From Sphingorhabdus lutea (GTDB taxonomy: Bacteria; Pseudomonadota; Alphaproteobacteria; Sphingomonadales; Sphingomonadaceae), in assembly GCF_001889025.1 (NCBI RefSeq), contig NZ_CP018154.1:1478501-1542500 (forward strand): a stretch of 64,000 bases of DNA. The letters are read 5' to 3'. Every line of letters begins with the position of its first letter. The first letter of the stretch is position 1. Both the position numbers and the translations under genes were made by a program. Shown in pieces: positions 8,024-18,649 of the stretch. The notes below the pieces were generated by a model, which had not been told where the DNA came from, ran no database searches, and saw only the letters and a list, made by a program, of their open reading frames with translations.

Positions 8024-8085
8024 GCGGGTTGACGCATGGGGATATGCTCCGCAAAGGATGTGGCAACAGGCGACTCGGTTTGTTG
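8024..8085 (+). other. Possible structured 5' leader of tkt
   Basis: The 254-base gap 7883-8136 before tkt is AT-rich apart from a GC-richer core at about 8017-8110. In the core, GCGG (8024-8027) pairs with CCGC (8049-8052) around an inner GCAT/ATGC hairpin (8034-8047), and CAACA (8064-8068) pairs with TGTTG (8081-8085). A TTGACG at 8029 has no -10 partner at a normal distance. It could be an untranslated leader; no known riboswitch was recognised. Confidence 0.25.
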
Positions 8086-8136
8086 ATGAAAGTGAACGAT
8101 CAGAGGCGAAATTACATTATCTGAATTGGGGATATT

Positions 8137-10101
8137 ATGGGTGTCGGACATCAAAATTTAGCAAATGCCATTCGGGCTTTGTCTATGGATGCAGTTCAGG
8201 CGGCGAATAGCGGCCATCCAGGAATGCCAATGGGAATGGCCGATGTAGCCACCATATTATTCCAAAAATTTTTAAAATTTGACCCATCATCACCCAAATG
8301 GCACGACCGTGACCGCTTTGTTCTTTCCGCAGGCCATGGTTCAATGTTGGCATATTCCACATTATATTTAACGGGTTATGCAAATCCGACAATAAAAGAA
8401 ATTGCCGATTTTCGCCAATTGACAAGCCCATGTGCAGGGCATCCTGAAAATTTTGAATTAGAAGGCGTTGAAACCACCACCGGTCCATTGGGGCAAGGGC
8501 TCGCCACTGCGGTTGGTATGGCATTGGCGGAGCGTCATTTAAATGCGCGATTTGGTGATGATTTGGTTGATCATCGCACATGGGTAATTGCCGGTGATGG
8601 CTGCTTGATGGAGGGCATCAACCATGAAGCAATCGGGCTTGCCGCCAGTTTGAAATTGGGCAAGTTAAACGTTCTTTGGGATGATAATGCCATTACAATT
8701 GATGGTCCTGTCTCGCTTTCCTCGGTTGAAGATGTCAAGGCGCGTTATATTGCGACCGGATGGCATGTCGTTAGCTGTGATGGTCATGATGCAGCGGATA
8801 TTGAACGCGCAATGGCTGAGGCTGTCGCCGACCCACGGCCAAGTTTAATCGCGTGCAAAACCATTATCGGCTATGGTTCGCCCAATAAACAGGGAACATC
8901 GGCAACCCATGGTTCACCATTGGGTGGAGATGAAATTAACGAAGTTAGAAAAACTCTTAACTGGCCGCATGAGCCATTTATTGTTCCCGAAGATATTTTA
9001 TCCGAATGGCGCACATTTGGTGCGCGCGGTGTGGATGCACATCAGCAATGGGCTGGGCGATTGAGCAGCCATGAAAATGGCAGTTTTTTTCAAGCAGCAA
9101 TGAACGGTGATTTACCTGATTTAACCCAATTTGATGCCTATAAGGCCAAACTGGTTGCTGATATGCCCAATGTTGCCACCCGTAAATCCTCGGAAATGGC
9201 GCTGGGTTCTTTAACATCCATCATTGATGAGATGGTTGGCGGCTCTGCAGATTTGACTGGATCAAATAATACTAAAACAGCCAATACCGGCCCATTAAAC
9301 GCTGAAAATTATGCTGGGCGTCATATCAGCTATGGCATAAGGGAATTTGGCATGGCCGCAGCCATGAATGGCATGGCATTACATGGTGGGATTATCCCCT
9401 ATGGAGGTACATTTTTGGTCTTTGCAGATTATTGCCGTGCTGCGATCCGACTTTCCGCTTTGCAAAATCAACGCGTTATTTATGTGATGACGCATGACAG
9501 CATTGGTTTGGGGGAAGATGGTCCAACACACCAACCGATTGAGCATCTACAAAGCCTGCGTGCAATGCCTAATCTTCTTGTTTTTCGTCCTGCCGATGCG
9601 GTTGAGACGGCCGAGTGCTGGGAGTTAGCGGTAAAGTCTTCAACTACTCCTTCATTGCTGGCTTTGACCCGTCAAAATCTTCCTGCATTTAGAACGGATA
9701 TATCGGAAAATTTATGTGCTAAAGGTGCTTATCCTGTTGTATCTGCAAAAAATAATCGTAAATTGGTTATCGTGGCAACGGGTTCAGAGGTTGAAATTGC
9801 TATGAATACCGCCAAGTTAATTGAAGAGCAGGGCGTTGGCGTTGACGTTGTTTCCATGCCATGCACTCAATTATTTGATATGCAGGATGCTGCTTATCAG
9901 GCAGAAATCTTGCCAGAAGACATGTTAATTGTGTCAATAGAGGCGGGAACGACATTTGGCTGGGAGCGTTATACCGGTCGTCATGGTATGCGTTTCGGTA
10001 TTGACCGTTTTGGTGCATCTGCACCAATTGATGATTTATATGATTATTTCGGTCTAACCGCAGAAAAAATCAGTGAAAAAATATTAAACCACTTGAAATA
10101 A
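8137..10101 (+). CDS. tkt: Transketolase
   Basis: The 654-residue thiamine-diphosphate enzyme moves two-carbon units between sugar phosphates in the pentose phosphate pathway. The N-terminal domain keeps G-H-G (66-68) and the ThDP motif G-D-G-C-L-M-E-G (from 153) with the later N-A-I-T-I-D-G. The middle domain has Y-G-I-R-E-F-G-M and [16 protein letters not shown], and the C-terminal domain is complete. Length is normal. It leads a plus-strand carbon-metabolism block and is followed 13 bases later by gap. GGGGAT precedes the ATG. Confidence 0.97.
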   Translation: MGVGHQNLANAIRALSMDAVQAANSGHPGMPMGMADVATILFQKFLKFDPSSPKWHDRDRFVLSAGHGSMLAYSTLYLTGYANPTIKEIADFRQLTSPCAGHPENFELEGVETTTGPLGQGLATAVGMALAERHLNARFGDDLVDHRTWVIAGDGCLMEGINHEAIGLAASLKLGKLNVLWDDNAITIDGPVSLSSVEDVKARYIATGWHVVSCDGHDAADIERAMAEAVADPRPSLIACKTIIGYGSPNKQGTSATHGSPLGGDEINEVRKTLNWPHEPFIVPEDILSEWRTFGARGVDAHQQWAGRLSSHENGSFFQAAMNGDLPDLTQFDAYKAKLVADMPNVATRKSSEMALGSLTSIIDEMVGGSADLTGSNNTKTANTGPLNAENYAGRHISYGIREFGMAAAMNGMALHGGIIPYGGTFLVFADYCRAAIRLSALQNQRVIYVMTHDSIGLGEDGPTHQPIEHLQSLRAMPNLLVFRPADAVETAECWELAVKSSTTPSLLALTRQNLPAFRTDISENLCAKGAYPVVSAKNNRKLVIVATGSEVEIAMNTAKLIEEQGVGVDVVSMPCTQLFDMQDAAYQAEILPEDMLIVSIEAGTTFGWERYTGRHGMRFGIDRFGASAPIDDLYDYFGLTAEKISEKILNHLK

Positions 10102-10114
10102 AACAGGAGGCATT

Positions 10115-11122
10115 ATGTCAATAAAAGTATCCATTAACGGTTTTGGCCGTATCGGCCGTTTGGTTGCCCGCGCAATTTTAGAGCGTAGCGACGATGATTT
10201 TGAGTTGGTTGCGATCAATGATTTGGCAGATGTTCAGGCAAATGCCCTATTGTTTAAATATGACAGCACGCATGGCCGTTTCCCGGGCGAAGTGATTGCC
10301 GGCGATGATCATATCATTGTGAATGGAAAGAAAATTGCCGTTACGTCAGAACGTAATCCTGCAGATTTACCGCATGCCGCAATGGGAATTGACATTGTTT
10401 TGGAATGCACCGGATTTTTCCAATCAAAAGAAGCCTCTGCACCGCATTTGGCGGCAGGTGCAAAGCGGGTTTTAATTTCCGCACCGGCATCTGGCGTTGA
10501 TAAAACCGTTGTCTATGGCGTGAACCATGATGTTTTAACCGCCGAAGATATTGTCGTTTCCAACGCAAGCTGCACCACAAATTGCCTAGCGCCCGTGGCA
10601 AAGGTTTTACATGAAGCAATTGGTATTGAGCGCGGGTTTATGACCACCATTCACAGCTATACCAATGATCAACGCATGCTTGATCAAATGCATAGCGATA
10701 TGCGCCGCGCCCGTGCAGGTGCGACCAATATGATACCAACGACAACCGGTGCTGCGCGCGCGGTTGGTCTGGTTTTGCCGGAGCTTAACGGTAAATTGGA
10801 TGGCAGCTCTGTTCGTGTTCCAACACCAAATGTCAGCTTGGTCGATTTGGTGTTCACGCCAAGCCGCGAGACGACAAAGGAAGAAGTAAATGCAGCATTG
10901 AAAGCAGCAGCAGAAGGCCCAATGAAGGGGGTCTTGGTTTATGAAGATAAGCCACTAGTTTCCAGCGATTTTAACCATCAGGCAGCAAGCTCATCAGTAG
11001 ATAGTTTGGAAACCGCCGTGATGGATGGCAAATTGGTCCGTGTGGTTAGCTGGTATGACAATGAATGGGGTTTTTCAAACCGCATGATTGATACCGCAAA
11101 AGTTATGGCCTCTTTCCTTTAA
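10115..11122 (+). CDS. gap: Glyceraldehyde-3-phosphate dehydrogenase, type I
   Basis: The 335-residue enzyme oxidises and phosphorylates glyceraldehyde-3-phosphate with NAD. The N-terminal Rossmann motif is N-G-F-G-R-I-G-R-L, and the active-site segment [12 protein letters not shown] has catalytic Cys153. The conserved [11 protein letters not shown] is at the C-terminus. A strong AGGAGG site precedes the ATG. It sits between tkt and pgk in one transcription unit (gaps of 13 and 10 bases). Cofactor preference was not determined from sequence. Confidence 0.97.
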   Translation: MSIKVSINGFGRIGRLVARAILERSDDDFELVAINDLADVQANALLFKYDSTHGRFPGEVIAGDDHIIVNGKKIAVTSERNPADLPHAAMGIDIVLECTGFFQSKEASAPHLAAGAKRVLISAPASGVDKTVVYGVNHDVLTAEDIVVSNASCTTNCLAPVAKVLHEAIGIERGFMTTIHSYTNDQRMLDQMHSDMRRARAGATNMIPTTTGAARAVGLVLPELNGKLDGSSVRVPTPNVSLVDLVFTPSRETTKEEVNAALKAAAEGPMKGVLVYEDKPLVSSDFNHQAASSSVDSLETAVMDGKLVRVVSWYDNEWGFSNRMIDTAKVMASFL

Positions 11123-11132
11123 GGATTATTTT

Positions 11133-12329
11133 ATGCCCTTCAAAACCATTGATGATATTGGTGATTTAACAGGTAAAACTGCCCTGGTTCGCGTTGATTT
11201 AAATGTACCTATGGCGGATGGCCGCGTTACGGATGATAGCCGGATTTTGGCGATGCTTCCGACCATAAATGATTTGGTGGCGAAGGGCGCAAAAGTTTTG
11301 CTTTTGTCACATTTTGGACGACCAAAAGGCGCAAAACATAGCGAATTGTCGCTTTCCATGGTTGTGGATGATGTTGCAAAGGCAATTGGCCAAGAGGTAA
11401 TGTTCATTCCCGAAATTGCAGGGCCGGTTGTCGCCCAATCCATTGGGATATTGTCATCAGGCGATGTTGCCATACTGGAAAATAGCCGTTTTTACCCTGG
11501 TGAAGAGGAAAATGATGCAGAATTTGCCAAATCAATTGCAGCCAATGGCGATATTTATGTGAATGACGCCTTTTCAGCGGCACATCGCGGTCATGCAACA
11601 ACCGAAGGACTGGCCCATTATTTGCCTTCTTATGCGGGGCGTTCCATGGAAAAGGAGCTAAAGGCATTAGAGGCAGCATTGGGCGAACCAGAACGTCCTG
11701 TGGCTGCGATAGTTGGCGGCGCAAAGGTATCAAGCAAATTGGATGTTTTGACCAATTTGGTGAAAAAGGTGGATCACCTTATCATTGGTGGCGGCATGGC
11801 CAATACATTTTTGGCGGCGCGCGGTGTTAATGTAGGCAAGTCATTATGTGAGCATGACTTATTGGACACCGCCAATAAGATCTTTGATGCAGCGGATAAA
11901 GCAAATTGCACAATTCACCTGCCATATGATGTGGTGGTGTCAAAAGAATTTAAGGCCAATCCGCCGCACCGAACAGTCAATGTGCATGAAATTGAGAGTG
12001 ATGAAATGGCGCTTGATGTTGGGGCATCTGCGGTTGAGGCGCTTGGCGATGTGTTAAAAAATTGCCGCACTTTGGTATGGAATGGCCCAATGGGTGCATT
12101 TGAGATGGAGCCTTTTGATGCGGCAACTGTTGCTCTTGCCAAAATTGCTGCTGCGCTGACGCAGGAGGGGTCTTTGACATCCATTGCGGGGGGCGGTGAC
12201 ACAGTGGCTGCAATGGCCCATGCAGGGGTGAAGGATCAATTAAGCTTTATTTCCACTGCAGGCGGCGCATTCTTGGAATGGATGGAAGGCAAGCCCTTGC
12301 CGGGTGTAGATGCATTGATGCAAGATTAA
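11133..12329 (+). CDS. pgk: Phosphoglycerate kinase
   Basis: The 398-residue kinase makes ATP from 1,3-bisphosphoglycerate. The N-terminal V-R-V-D-L-N-V-P signature, L-S-H-F-G-R-P-K-G, the hinge-region K-V-S-S-K-L-D-V-L and the nucleotide-binding A-G-G-G-D-T-V-A-A are all present. The start at 11133 is chosen because AAGGA lies upstream and the MPFKTIDD N-terminus fits the family; an in-frame ATG at 11088 would overlap the end of gap. It is the third gene of tkt-gap-pgk. Confidence 0.96.
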   Translation: MPFKTIDDIGDLTGKTALVRVDLNVPMADGRVTDDSRILAMLPTINDLVAKGAKVLLLSHFGRPKGAKHSELSLSMVVDDVAKAIGQEVMFIPEIAGPVVAQSIGILSSGDVAILENSRFYPGEEENDAEFAKSIAANGDIYVNDAFSAAHRGHATTEGLAHYLPSYAGRSMEKELKALEAALGEPERPVAAIVGGAKVSSKLDVLTNLVKKVDHLIIGGGMANTFLAARGVNVGKSLCEHDLLDTANKIFDAADKANCTIHLPYDVVVSKEFKANPPHRTVNVHEIESDEMALDVGASAVEALGDVLKNCRTLVWNGPMGAFEMEPFDAATVALAKIAAALTQEGSLTSIAGGGDTVAAMAHAGVKDQLSFISTAGGAFLEWMEGKPLPGVDALMQD

Positions 12330-12418
12330 ATATTTGGTCAATTATTCCGTTAGGATTGTTATCTAAAGACTATCTACATGACAACGCGAGACAGGATTTT
12401 TCCTTGTTTTTCGCGGGT

Positions 12419-12450
12419 TTGACATTGATTTTTGAAGCTATGCGTTATAA
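12419..12450 (+). promoter_or_regulatory. Possible promoter of fda
   Basis: A perfect TTGACA at 12419-12424 is followed by CGTTAT (spacing 18) or TTATAA (spacing 20). It lies in the 160-base gap between pgk and the aldolase gene, 40 bases before the aldolase ATG. The -35 is strong and the -10 uncertain. Confidence 0.4.
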
Positions 12451-12489
12451 GGCGCAGGGCATAAATTTGATACAGAACGGGCAGGGCAC

Positions 12490-13377
12490 ATGCAAAATTC
12501 ACAAATGACAGATAAAATCGCGACTGGAATCGGCTTTATTGCTGCGTTGGACCAAAGTGGTGGCTCAACTCCAAAGGCGCTGGCGGGTTATGGCATTAAA
12601 GAAGATGCCTATTCCAATGATGATGAAATGTTCGGCTTAATCCATGAAATGCGGGTTCGCATCATGACGTCTCCATCGTTTAATGGCGAGCGTGTTTTGG
12701 GGGCCATTTTATTTGAAAAAACCATGGATGGTCAGGCCGGCGGCATGGATGTTCCGGAATATTTATGGTCAAAGGCTGTTGTCCCCTTTTTGAAAGTGGA
12801 TAAGGGTTTGGAAGATGAGGTAAATGGCGTTCAAATGATGAAGCCTATGCCTGATCTTGCGGCTCTTTGTGCGCGCGGCGTGTCAAAAGGCGTTTATGGA
12901 ACAAAAATGCGTTCGGTTATAAATTTGGCAAATAAGGAAGGCATTGCGGCAATTGTGAACCAACAATTTGACGTTGCGGGTGACATTTTATCCTATGGCT
13001 TAATGCCGATGATTGAGCCAGAAATTTCAATTAAAAGCGCCGATCGCGCGCAATGTGATGCGATATTGGCCGATGAGTTGAAAAAACATTTGGACACATT
13101 GCCCAAGGGTACGCAGGTGATGTTGAAACTTTCCATCCCGCAAAATGCCAATATTTATGCCGATATTGTTAATCATCCTGCAGTTTTGCGTTTGGTTGCC
13201 TTGTCTGGCGGTTTTTCCACTGATGAGGCATGCACGGAATTGGCAAAAAATAAAGGCATGATTGCTAGCTTCTCGCGTGCTTTGTTGGAAAAATTGCAGC
13301 ATGGCTTGTCAGATGATGAATTTGATGAGGTGTTAAATAATGCTATTGCACAAATTTATGCTGCATCGGCCACATAA
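12490..13377 (+). CDS. fda: Fructose-bisphosphate aldolase, class I
   Basis: The 295-residue protein belongs to the bacterial class I (Schiff-base) aldolases. The N-terminal F-I-A-A-L-D-Q-S-G-G-S-T-P-K-A-L segment is diagnostic, followed by R-V-L-G-A-I-L-F-E-K-T-M-D and K-M-R-S-V-I. Lys213 in V-M-L-K-L-S-I-P is the expected Schiff-base lysine. The enzyme splits fructose-1,6-bisphosphate reversibly without a metal. It follows pgk after 160 bases with a likely promoter of its own, so the lower-glycolysis genes are grouped but perhaps not one transcript. Confidence 0.95.
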   Translation: MQNSQMTDKIATGIGFIAALDQSGGSTPKALAGYGIKEDAYSNDDEMFGLIHEMRVRIMTSPSFNGERVLGAILFEKTMDGQAGGMDVPEYLWSKAVVPFLKVDKGLEDEVNGVQMMKPMPDLAALCARGVSKGVYGTKMRSVINLANKEGIAAIVNQQFDVAGDILSYGLMPMIEPEISIKSADRAQCDAILADELKKHLDTLPKGTQVMLKLSIPQNANIYADIVNHPAVLRLVALSGGFSTDEACTELAKNKGMIASFSRALLEKLQHGLSDDEFDEVLNNAIAQIYAASAT

Positions 13378-13451
13378 TAATATTGGCAGGTAAATTTGAA
13401 ATATGTAAAATGCCTGCTGTATCTTGCTTAAAGATTTGGTAAGAGGCGGGC

Positions 13452-14078
13452 ATGAACGATATTCCAAAATGCCAATTATATTTAATTTCGCCTCTAAAAA
13501 TGGGCGATAATTTTCCAGATTTGTTACATGAGGTGCTGTCCACTGGTTCAGTGGCGGCATTTCAATTTCGTGTCAAAGATATGGAAAGCCATGAAATGGC
13601 GAATTTGGCGACACCGTTACAACTTATTTGCGCGCAATATGACGTCGCCTTCATCATAAATGACTATGTTAATTTGGCGAAAAGATTAAAGGCGGATGGC
13701 GTTCATTTGGGGCAGGGTGATGGCAGTGTAAAGGATGCGCGAATAGAGCTTGGCCCGGATGCGCAAATTGGGGTGACCTGTCATAATAGCAAGCATTTGG
13801 CTATGGAAGCAGGGGAGGCTGGCGCCGATTATGTTGCATTTGGTGCATTTTTTGACAGCAGCACAAAGGATGCGCAGCACAGGGCGGAAATTGAAACGTT
13901 GAAATGGTGGGCGAATATCATGGAAATCCCATCGGTGGCAATTGGCGGTATAACTGCCCAAAATGCAAAACCCATAATAGAGGCGGGCGCAGATTTCGTC
14001 GCGGTTAGCGGCGCAATATGGAATCACCCTCAAGGTCCGAAAAAAGCAATAGAGGAATTTCAAGCATTGCTTGCGTAA
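13452..14078 (+). CDS. thiE: Thiamine-phosphate synthase (ThiE-like)
   Basis: The 208-residue TIM-barrel protein joins the pyrimidine and thiazole parts of thiamine in this family. Visible motifs are Q-F-R-V-K-D (pyrophosphate side), I-I-N-D-Y-V-N-L-A, the hallmark [25 protein letters not shown] and I-G-G-I-T. The classic V-Q-L-R is here F-Q-F-R. It lies between fda and efp on the same strand. A TenI-like relative cannot be fully excluded, but the intact N-D and H-L-G-Q motifs favour ThiE. No TPP riboswitch was seen upstream. Confidence 0.85.
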   Translation: MNDIPKCQLYLISPLKMGDNFPDLLHEVLSTGSVAAFQFRVKDMESHEMANLATPLQLICAQYDVAFIINDYVNLAKRLKADGVHLGQGDGSVKDARIELGPDAQIGVTCHNSKHLAMEAGEAGADYVAFGAFFDSSTKDAQHRAEIETLKWWANIMEIPSVAIGGITAQNAKPIIEAGADFVAVSGAIWNHPQGPKKAIEEFQALLA

Positions 14079-14158
14079 ATGTTACGCCTCGGCTAATGGC
14101 CGCAAATATGATCTTTTCTGATCAGTCCATAAATTTTTTTATTAAAGTGAGTGCTCCC

Positions 14159-14722
14159 ATGAAAATAAGCGGCGTCGATATCCGTCCAGGTAATATATTG
14201 GAATATGAAAACGGCCTATGGAAAGTTGCGAAAATTCAGCATACACAGCCGGGTAAGGGCGGTGCATATATGCAGGTTGAGATGAAAAACTTAATCGATG
14301 GGCGCAAAACCAATGTTCGTTTCCGCAGCGCCGATACCGTTGAAAAGGTGCGTTTGGATACCAAAGATTATCAATATCTTTATGCTGAAGGTGACATGTT
14401 GGTATTCATGGATGTGGAAACATATGAACAGATAAATCTTGCTGCCGATTTATTGGGTGATGCGGCGGCATTTTTGCAAGATGGCATGATGGTGACGTTG
14501 GAAATGTATGACGAAAAGCCAATTTCAGCTCAATTGCCCGATCAGATTGAGGCTGAAGTTGTTGAGGCGGATGCCGTTGTAAAGGGGCAGACTGCATCGT
14601 CCAGTTATAAACCAGCGGTATTGGATAATGGCGTTCGCGTTATGGTTCCTCCTTTCATTAGCGCAGGGACACGGATTATTGTCGATGTCTATGCCCGTGA
14701 ATATGTGAAGAAGGCGGATTAA
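14159..14722 (+). CDS. efp: Elongation factor P
   Basis: The 187-residue protein rescues ribosomes stalled on polyproline. All three beta-barrel domains are present. The tip loop P-G-K-G-G-A places the conserved modifiable residue as Lys33. The C-terminal domain carries the family pattern [13 protein letters not shown] and V-P-P-F-I. Start 14159 ([12 protein letters not shown]) is the family start; an in-frame ATG at 14018 would add an unrelated N-terminus overlapping thiE. No EpmA/EpmB genes were seen nearby. Confidence 0.97.
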   Translation: MKISGVDIRPGNILEYENGLWKVAKIQHTQPGKGGAYMQVEMKNLIDGRKTNVRFRSADTVEKVRLDTKDYQYLYAEGDMLVFMDVETYEQINLAADLLGDAAAFLQDGMMVTLEMYDEKPISAQLPDQIEAEVVEADAVVKGQTASSSYKPAVLDNGVRVMVPPFISAGTRIIVDVYAREYVKKAD

Positions 14723-14727
14723 GCATC

Positions 14728-15555
14728 ATGCCAATTAAAGCCGGACTTATTACCGTAATGGAACGCGCCGCTCGTAAAGCGGGGCAGCGACTACGCCGAG
14801 ATTTTAGCGAAGTTGAGCATTTACAAATTTCCAAAAAGGGGCCTGCTGATTTTGTGTCAAAAGCTGACCAAAAATCAGAGCGTACCATTTATGATGAGCT
14901 GTTATATGCGCGTCCTGATTGGGGATTTTTAATGGAAGAGGGTGGCGAGATTGAAGGTGCAGAGGGAAAGTCACGCTTCATCATTGATCCGTTGGACGGC
15001 ACAAGTAATTTTTTGCACGGCATTCCGCATTTTGCCATTTCCATTGCAGTTCAGGACCGCGCACGCGATGGTAATGGGTGGGGCGATATTTACGCCTGTT
15101 TGGTGTATCAACCATTGACCGATGAAAGTTTCTGGGCAGAGCGCAACAAGGGCGCGTGGTTAGGTGAGAAGCGGATTCGTGTTTCTGCGCGCCGTGAAAT
15201 GAACGAGGCATTGATTGCAACCGGCATGCCATATAAAGGGCATGGCGATTTTGACCAATGGAGCGGAATTTTTGACCATGTTGGTCCAAAGGTGGCAGGA
15301 ATTCGCCGCTTTGGTGCTGCATCATTGGACATGGCGTGGTTGGCTGCGGGTCGTTATGATGGTTTCTGGGAAACGGATCTTTCGCCATGGGATACGGCTG
15401 CGGGCTGTTTATTGGTGCGTGAGGCCGGCGGTTTTGTAACTGATTTCAAGGGAAGATCGCCTGATATTGCGGATAAGCAAGTTTTGGCCGCGAACCAGGG
15501 GATACATAGCAAGCTGCATAAATTAATCGTCGAGGCCGAGCGTCAGGCACGATAG
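14728..15555 (+). CDS. suhB: Inositol monophosphatase family protein (SuhB-like)
   Basis: The 275-residue Mg-dependent phosphatase keeps both IMPase signatures: E-E-G-G near residues 70-73 with D-P-L-D-G-T at 87-92, and W-D-T-A-A-G-C-L-L-V-R-E-A-G-G near the C-terminus. Substrates in the family include inositol-1-phosphate and related sugar or nucleotide phosphates; SuhB of enterobacteria also acts with NusA on rRNA transcription. It starts five bases after efp, so co-expression is likely. The exact substrate is not determinable here. Confidence 0.92.
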   Translation: MPIKAGLITVMERAARKAGQRLRRDFSEVEHLQISKKGPADFVSKADQKSERTIYDELLYARPDWGFLMEEGGEIEGAEGKSRFIIDPLDGTSNFLHGIPHFAISIAVQDRARDGNGWGDIYACLVYQPLTDESFWAERNKGAWLGEKRIRVSARREMNEALIATGMPYKGHGDFDQWSGIFDHVGPKVAGIRRFGAASLDMAWLAAGRYDGFWETDLSPWDTAAGCLLVREAGGFVTDFKGRSPDIADKQVLAANQGIHSKLHKLIVEAERQAR

Positions 15556-15692
15556 GGATATTAATCCACCGAAAATATTCGGATTTCAGCATGAAAATGG
15601 CAAGAAATGGCGAATTGCCCCTTGCGGCATTGGGTGCATGTGCCTAAAAGCCAAGGACATTATTTAATTAGATTCCATGATTGAGCATTATA

Positions 15693-16067
15693 GTGACCGA
15701 TTTATCGCAATATCTACCTATCATGATTTTCCTGATTATCGCATTGGGATTGTCGAGCGCCTTTGTTTTTTTGCCTATGGGGGTTTCGCGTTTAACGGGA
15801 TCGCATAAGCCAAGTGCTGCCAAATTGGCGGAATATGAGTGCGGATTTCCTGCATTTGAAGATTCGCGCAGCCAATTTGATGTGCGTTTTTATCTTGTTG
15901 CGATTTTATTCATTATTTTTGATTTGGAGGCGGCGTTCCTGTTTCCTTGGGCGGTTAGCTTGGGTGAAATTGGTTGGGCCGGTTGGGGCACTATGATGTT
16001 GTTCCTGTTTGAGCTTATTATTGGTTTTATTTATGCATGGAAAGTAGGGGCATTGGAATGGGAGTAG
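15693..16067 (+). CDS. nuoA: NADH-quinone oxidoreductase subunit A
   Basis: A small membrane subunit of complex I with three transmembrane helices and the conserved Y-E-C-G-F loop followed by [18 protein letters not shown]. The start is uncertain: GTG at 15693 gives [10 protein letters not shown], which fits the family; an in-frame TTG at 15681 adds four residues. It opens the nuo operon after a 125-137-base gap that contains a short CCGAA/TTCGG hairpin (15569-15582). Its stop overlaps the nuoB start by ten bases. Confidence 0.95.
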   Translation: MTDLSQYLPIMIFLIIALGLSSAFVFLPMGVSRLTGSHKPSAAKLAEYECGFPAFEDSRSQFDVRFYLVAILFIIFDLEAAFLFPWAVSLGEIGWAGWGTMMLFLFELIIGFIYAWKVGALEWE

Positions 16068-16597
16068 AACTGTCAAAACCGCCATTTGCGGACACGCCGC
16101 CTGATGCAGATTTTTTTAAAGAGCTGACCGGTGAGGTTAATGACAAAGGCTTTTTGGTGACATCGGCCGAGGATCTGTTCCAATGGGCGCGCACAGGTTC
16201 GCTTTGGTGGATGACATTTGGCTTGGCATGTTGTGCAGTTGAAATGATTCATGTGAATATGCCGCGTTATGATATGGAGCGTTTTGGTGTTGCGCCGCGT
16301 GCATCTCCGCGTCAATCGGATGTTATGATTGTGGCTGGTACATTATGTAATAAAATGGCGCCTGCGCTTCGCAAGGTTTATGACCAAATGTCAGAGCCCA
16401 AATATGTGATCTCCATGGGCAGCTGTGCCAATGGTGGTGGTTATTATCATTATAGTTATAGCGTTGTTCGTGGTTGCGACCGGATTGTTCCTGTGGATAT
16501 TTATGTTCCAGGGTGTCCGCCAACCGCAGAGGCGTTATTATATGGAATTATGCAGTTGCAGCGTAAAATCCGCCGCGCAGGAACGATAGAGCGTTAA
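16058..16597 (+). CDS. nuoB: NADH-quinone oxidoreductase subunit B
   Basis: The 179-residue subunit carries the terminal [4Fe-4S] cluster N2, which hands electrons to quinone. The four ligand cysteines are visible: adjacent C58-C59 in A-C-C-A-V-E, C123 in M-G-S-C-A-N-G-G-G, and C153 in P-G-C-P-P-T. The ATG at 16058, inside the end of nuoA, is chosen for the M-G-V-E-L N-terminus; an in-frame ATG at 16037 lies deeper in nuoA. Confidence 0.97.
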   Translation: MGVELSKPPFADTPPDADFFKELTGEVNDKGFLVTSAEDLFQWARTGSLWWMTFGLACCAVEMIHVNMPRYDMERFGVAPRASPRQSDVMIVAGTLCNKMAPALRKVYDQMSEPKYVISMGSCANGGGYYHYSYSVVRGCDRIVPVDIYVPGCPPTAEALLYGIMQLQRKIRRAGTIER

Positions 16598-16598
16598 T

Positions 16599-17426
16599 AT
16601 GGCACATAATGCACCCCATATCACCAACCCCGAAAATGTGGTCGATGTCCTTAAAAAGGCATTGGGTAATTCATGTTTGGGCGTTATTGAAGCGCATGAT
16701 GAAATAACATTTGTGGTGAAGCGTGATGATATTGTTGGCGTTTTGACCAAATTACGTGATGAGCATGAATATCAACAAATGGTTGAGATGGCCGGTGTTG
16801 ATTATCCGTCTCGTGTGGAGCGTTTTGAAATTTGTTATCATTTGTTGAGTTTGACAAAAAATCACCGTGTTCGTGTGAAATTGTCAACTGATGAAGATAT
16901 TCCTGTTCCCACTATTACATCTATTTGGCCCAATGCAGATTGGTTGGAACGTGAAATTTTTGACATGTATGGCGTGATTTTTTCGGGTCACCCCGATTTG
17001 CGCCGTATTTTAACCGATTATGGTTTTAATGGTCATCCATTCCGCAAGGATTTCCCGCTTACTGGATATAGCGAAATGCGTTATAGTGAAGAGGCTAAGC
17101 GCGTTGTATATGAGCCGGTTAAATTGGCGCAAGATTTTCGTAGTTTTGATTTTATGTCGCCATGGGAGGGTGCAGAATATGTGCTTCCTGGTGATGAAAA
17201 GGCGCCTGCTGCGCCACCTCCACCGCCGCCTGCGCCCACAGCAAAGCCTGTTCAGGAAAGGCCAGTTGCGAAAAAGGCAGCTGAAAAAAAATCAGTAGCC
17301 AAAAAGGCTGAAGGTAAAAAAACGACGGCTAAAAAAACCGTTGGGAAAAAAGCTGAACCAAAAAAAGTAGCGCCAAAAAAAGCGGCATCAAAGAAAGCAG
17401 CGCCTAAGAAAGGTGGAGCGAAGTAA
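16599..17426 (+). CDS. nuoC: NADH-quinone oxidoreductase subunit C with a Lys/Ala-rich tail
   Basis: Residues 1 to about 198 form the normal NuoC (30 kDa) domain with [10 protein letters not shown] and [24 protein letters not shown]. It is followed by a proline stretch and about 60 residues in which KK pairs recur every 4-5 residues between Ala, Pro, Val and Thr, resembling a histone H1-like or AlgP-type tail. The reading frame stays open to a TAA that shares one base with the nuoD ATG, so the tail is genuine and not a frameshift. Its function is unknown. Confidence 0.95.
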   Translation: MAHNAPHITNPENVVDVLKKALGNSCLGVIEAHDEITFVVKRDDIVGVLTKLRDEHEYQQMVEMAGVDYPSRVERFEICYHLLSLTKNHRVRVKLSTDEDIPVPTITSIWPNADWLEREIFDMYGVIFSGHPDLRRILTDYGFNGHPFRKDFPLTGYSEMRYSEEAKRVVYEPVKLAQDFRSFDFMSPWEGAEYVLPGDEKAPAAPPPPPPAPTAKPVQERPVAKKAAEKKSVAKKAEGKKTTAKKTVGKKAEPKKVAPKKAASKKAAPKKGGAK

Positions 17427-18649
17427 TGAGCGATTTAATTGATAGCCCAACCGCTGAAAAGCCGACAATTGGCGACACTGAAATTCAAAATTATACCATA
17501 AATTTCGGGCCTCAGCACCCTGCGGCACACGGTGTTTTACGTATGGTGATGGAGCTTGACGGCGAGATTGTGGAGCGAGTTGACTGTCATGTTGGTCTGC
17601 TCCATCGCGGCACGGAAAAGCTGATTGAAAATAAAACCTATTTACAGGCTTTGCCCTATTTTGACCGACTTGATTATTGCTCGCCCTTGGCCATGGAATA
17701 TAGCTATGTTTTGGCAATTGAGAAATTACTGAATATTGAAGTGCCTTTGCGCGCACAATATTTACGTGTATTTTTCGCAGAATTGACCCGCATTTCGAAC
17801 CATATGCTCAACCTTGGTGCGCATGTGATGGATGTGGGTGCAATGACGCCCAATTTATGGTTGTTTGAAATTCGTGAAGATTGCATGAATTTCTTTGAAC
17901 GTGCGTCGGGCGCACGTATGCACAGCGCATATTTTCGTCCTGGTGGTGTGCATCAGGATGTACCATTAAAATTACTTACCGATATTGGTGATTGGTTGGA
18001 TAAACGCATGCCCGAATTATTCGAAGATGCGATGAGTCTTGTCATCGACAATCGAATTTTTAAGCAGCGAAATGTCGATATTGCAACGGTCCGCCGTGAT
18101 GATGCAGTGGCATGGGGTTTTTCTGGCCCGATGATTAGGGGCAGCGGCATAGCATGGGATTTACGTAAATCTCAACCATATGATGTGTATGACCGTATGC
18201 AATTTGACGTTCCCGTTGGGACGCGCGGTGATTGTTATGATCGCTTCATGGTGCGTGTGGAGGAGGTTCGCCAATCTGCGCGAATTATGAAGCAATGTCT
18301 TGCCGAAATGCCCGAAGGTCCGATTGCCAGCGATGATCGCAAAATTGTGCCCCCAAAACGTGCGGAAATGAAGCAATCAATGGAGGCTTTAATCCACCAT
18401 TTCAAACTTTACACAGAGGGCTTTCATGTTCCGGCGGGTGAAGTTTATGTCGCAACCGAAAGCCCGAAGGGCGAATTTGGTGTTTATTTGGTCAGCGATG
18501 GCTCAAATAAGCCCTATCGTTGTAAAATACGGCCCACAGCGTTCAGCCATTTGCAAGCGATGGACATGATGTGCAAAGGGCATATGTTGCCCGATGCCAC
18601 CGCCATTTTGGGCGCAATTGACGTTGTGTTTGGGGAGTGTGACCGTTGA
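17426..18649 (+). CDS. nuoD: NADH-quinone oxidoreductase subunit D
   Basis: The 407-residue 49-kDa subunit lines the quinone-binding cavity with NuoB. It shows [13 protein letters not shown] near the N-terminus, H-R-G-T-E-K, Y-F-D-R-L-D-Y, and the C-terminal D-V-V-F-G-E-C-D-R. The start overlaps the nuoC stop by one base (TAATG). It is followed by a TTG-start gene that overlaps its stop. Confidence 0.97.
   Translation: MSDLIDSPTAEKPTIGDTEIQNYTINFGPQHPAAHGVLRMVMELDGEIVERVDCHVGLLHRGTEKLIENKTYLQALPYFDRLDYCSPLAMEYSYVLAIEKLLNIEVPLRAQYLRVFFAELTRISNHMLNLGAHVMDVGAMTPNLWLFEIREDCMNFFERASGARMHSAYFRPGGVHQDVPLKLLTDIGDWLDKRMPELFEDAMSLVIDNRIFKQRNVDIATVRRDDAVAWGFSGPMIRGSGIAWDLRKSQPYDVYDRMQFDVPVGTRGDCYDRFMVRVEEVRQSARIMKQCLAEMPEGPIASDDRKIVPPKRAEMKQSMEALIHHFKLYTEGFHVPAGEVYVATESPKGEFGVYLVSDGSNKPYRCKIRPTAFSHLQAMDMMCKGHMLPDATAILGAIDVVFGECDR

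Noticed and set aside
8029..8034. TTGACG as a -35 element of tkt
   Set aside because: No plausible -10 at 16-18 bases.
8016..8210. 64-codon plus-strand frame ahead of and into tkt
   Set aside because: Overlaps the start of tkt in another frame, has no ribosome site, and the protein has no recognisable features.
11915..12239. Long minus-strand frames inside pgk
   Set aside because: Antisense shadows of a well-supported gene, with atypical protein composition.
13380..13451. TPP riboswitch before thiE
   Set aside because: Gap of 74 bases lacks the conserved THI-box sequences.
14018..14158. Upstream extension of efp
   Set aside because: Overlaps the end of thiE and adds 47 residues not found in EF-P.
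17190..17426. Separate histone-like gene or frameshift in nuoC
   Set aside because: The frame is continuous with NuoC and no start or ribosome site occurs at the tail.
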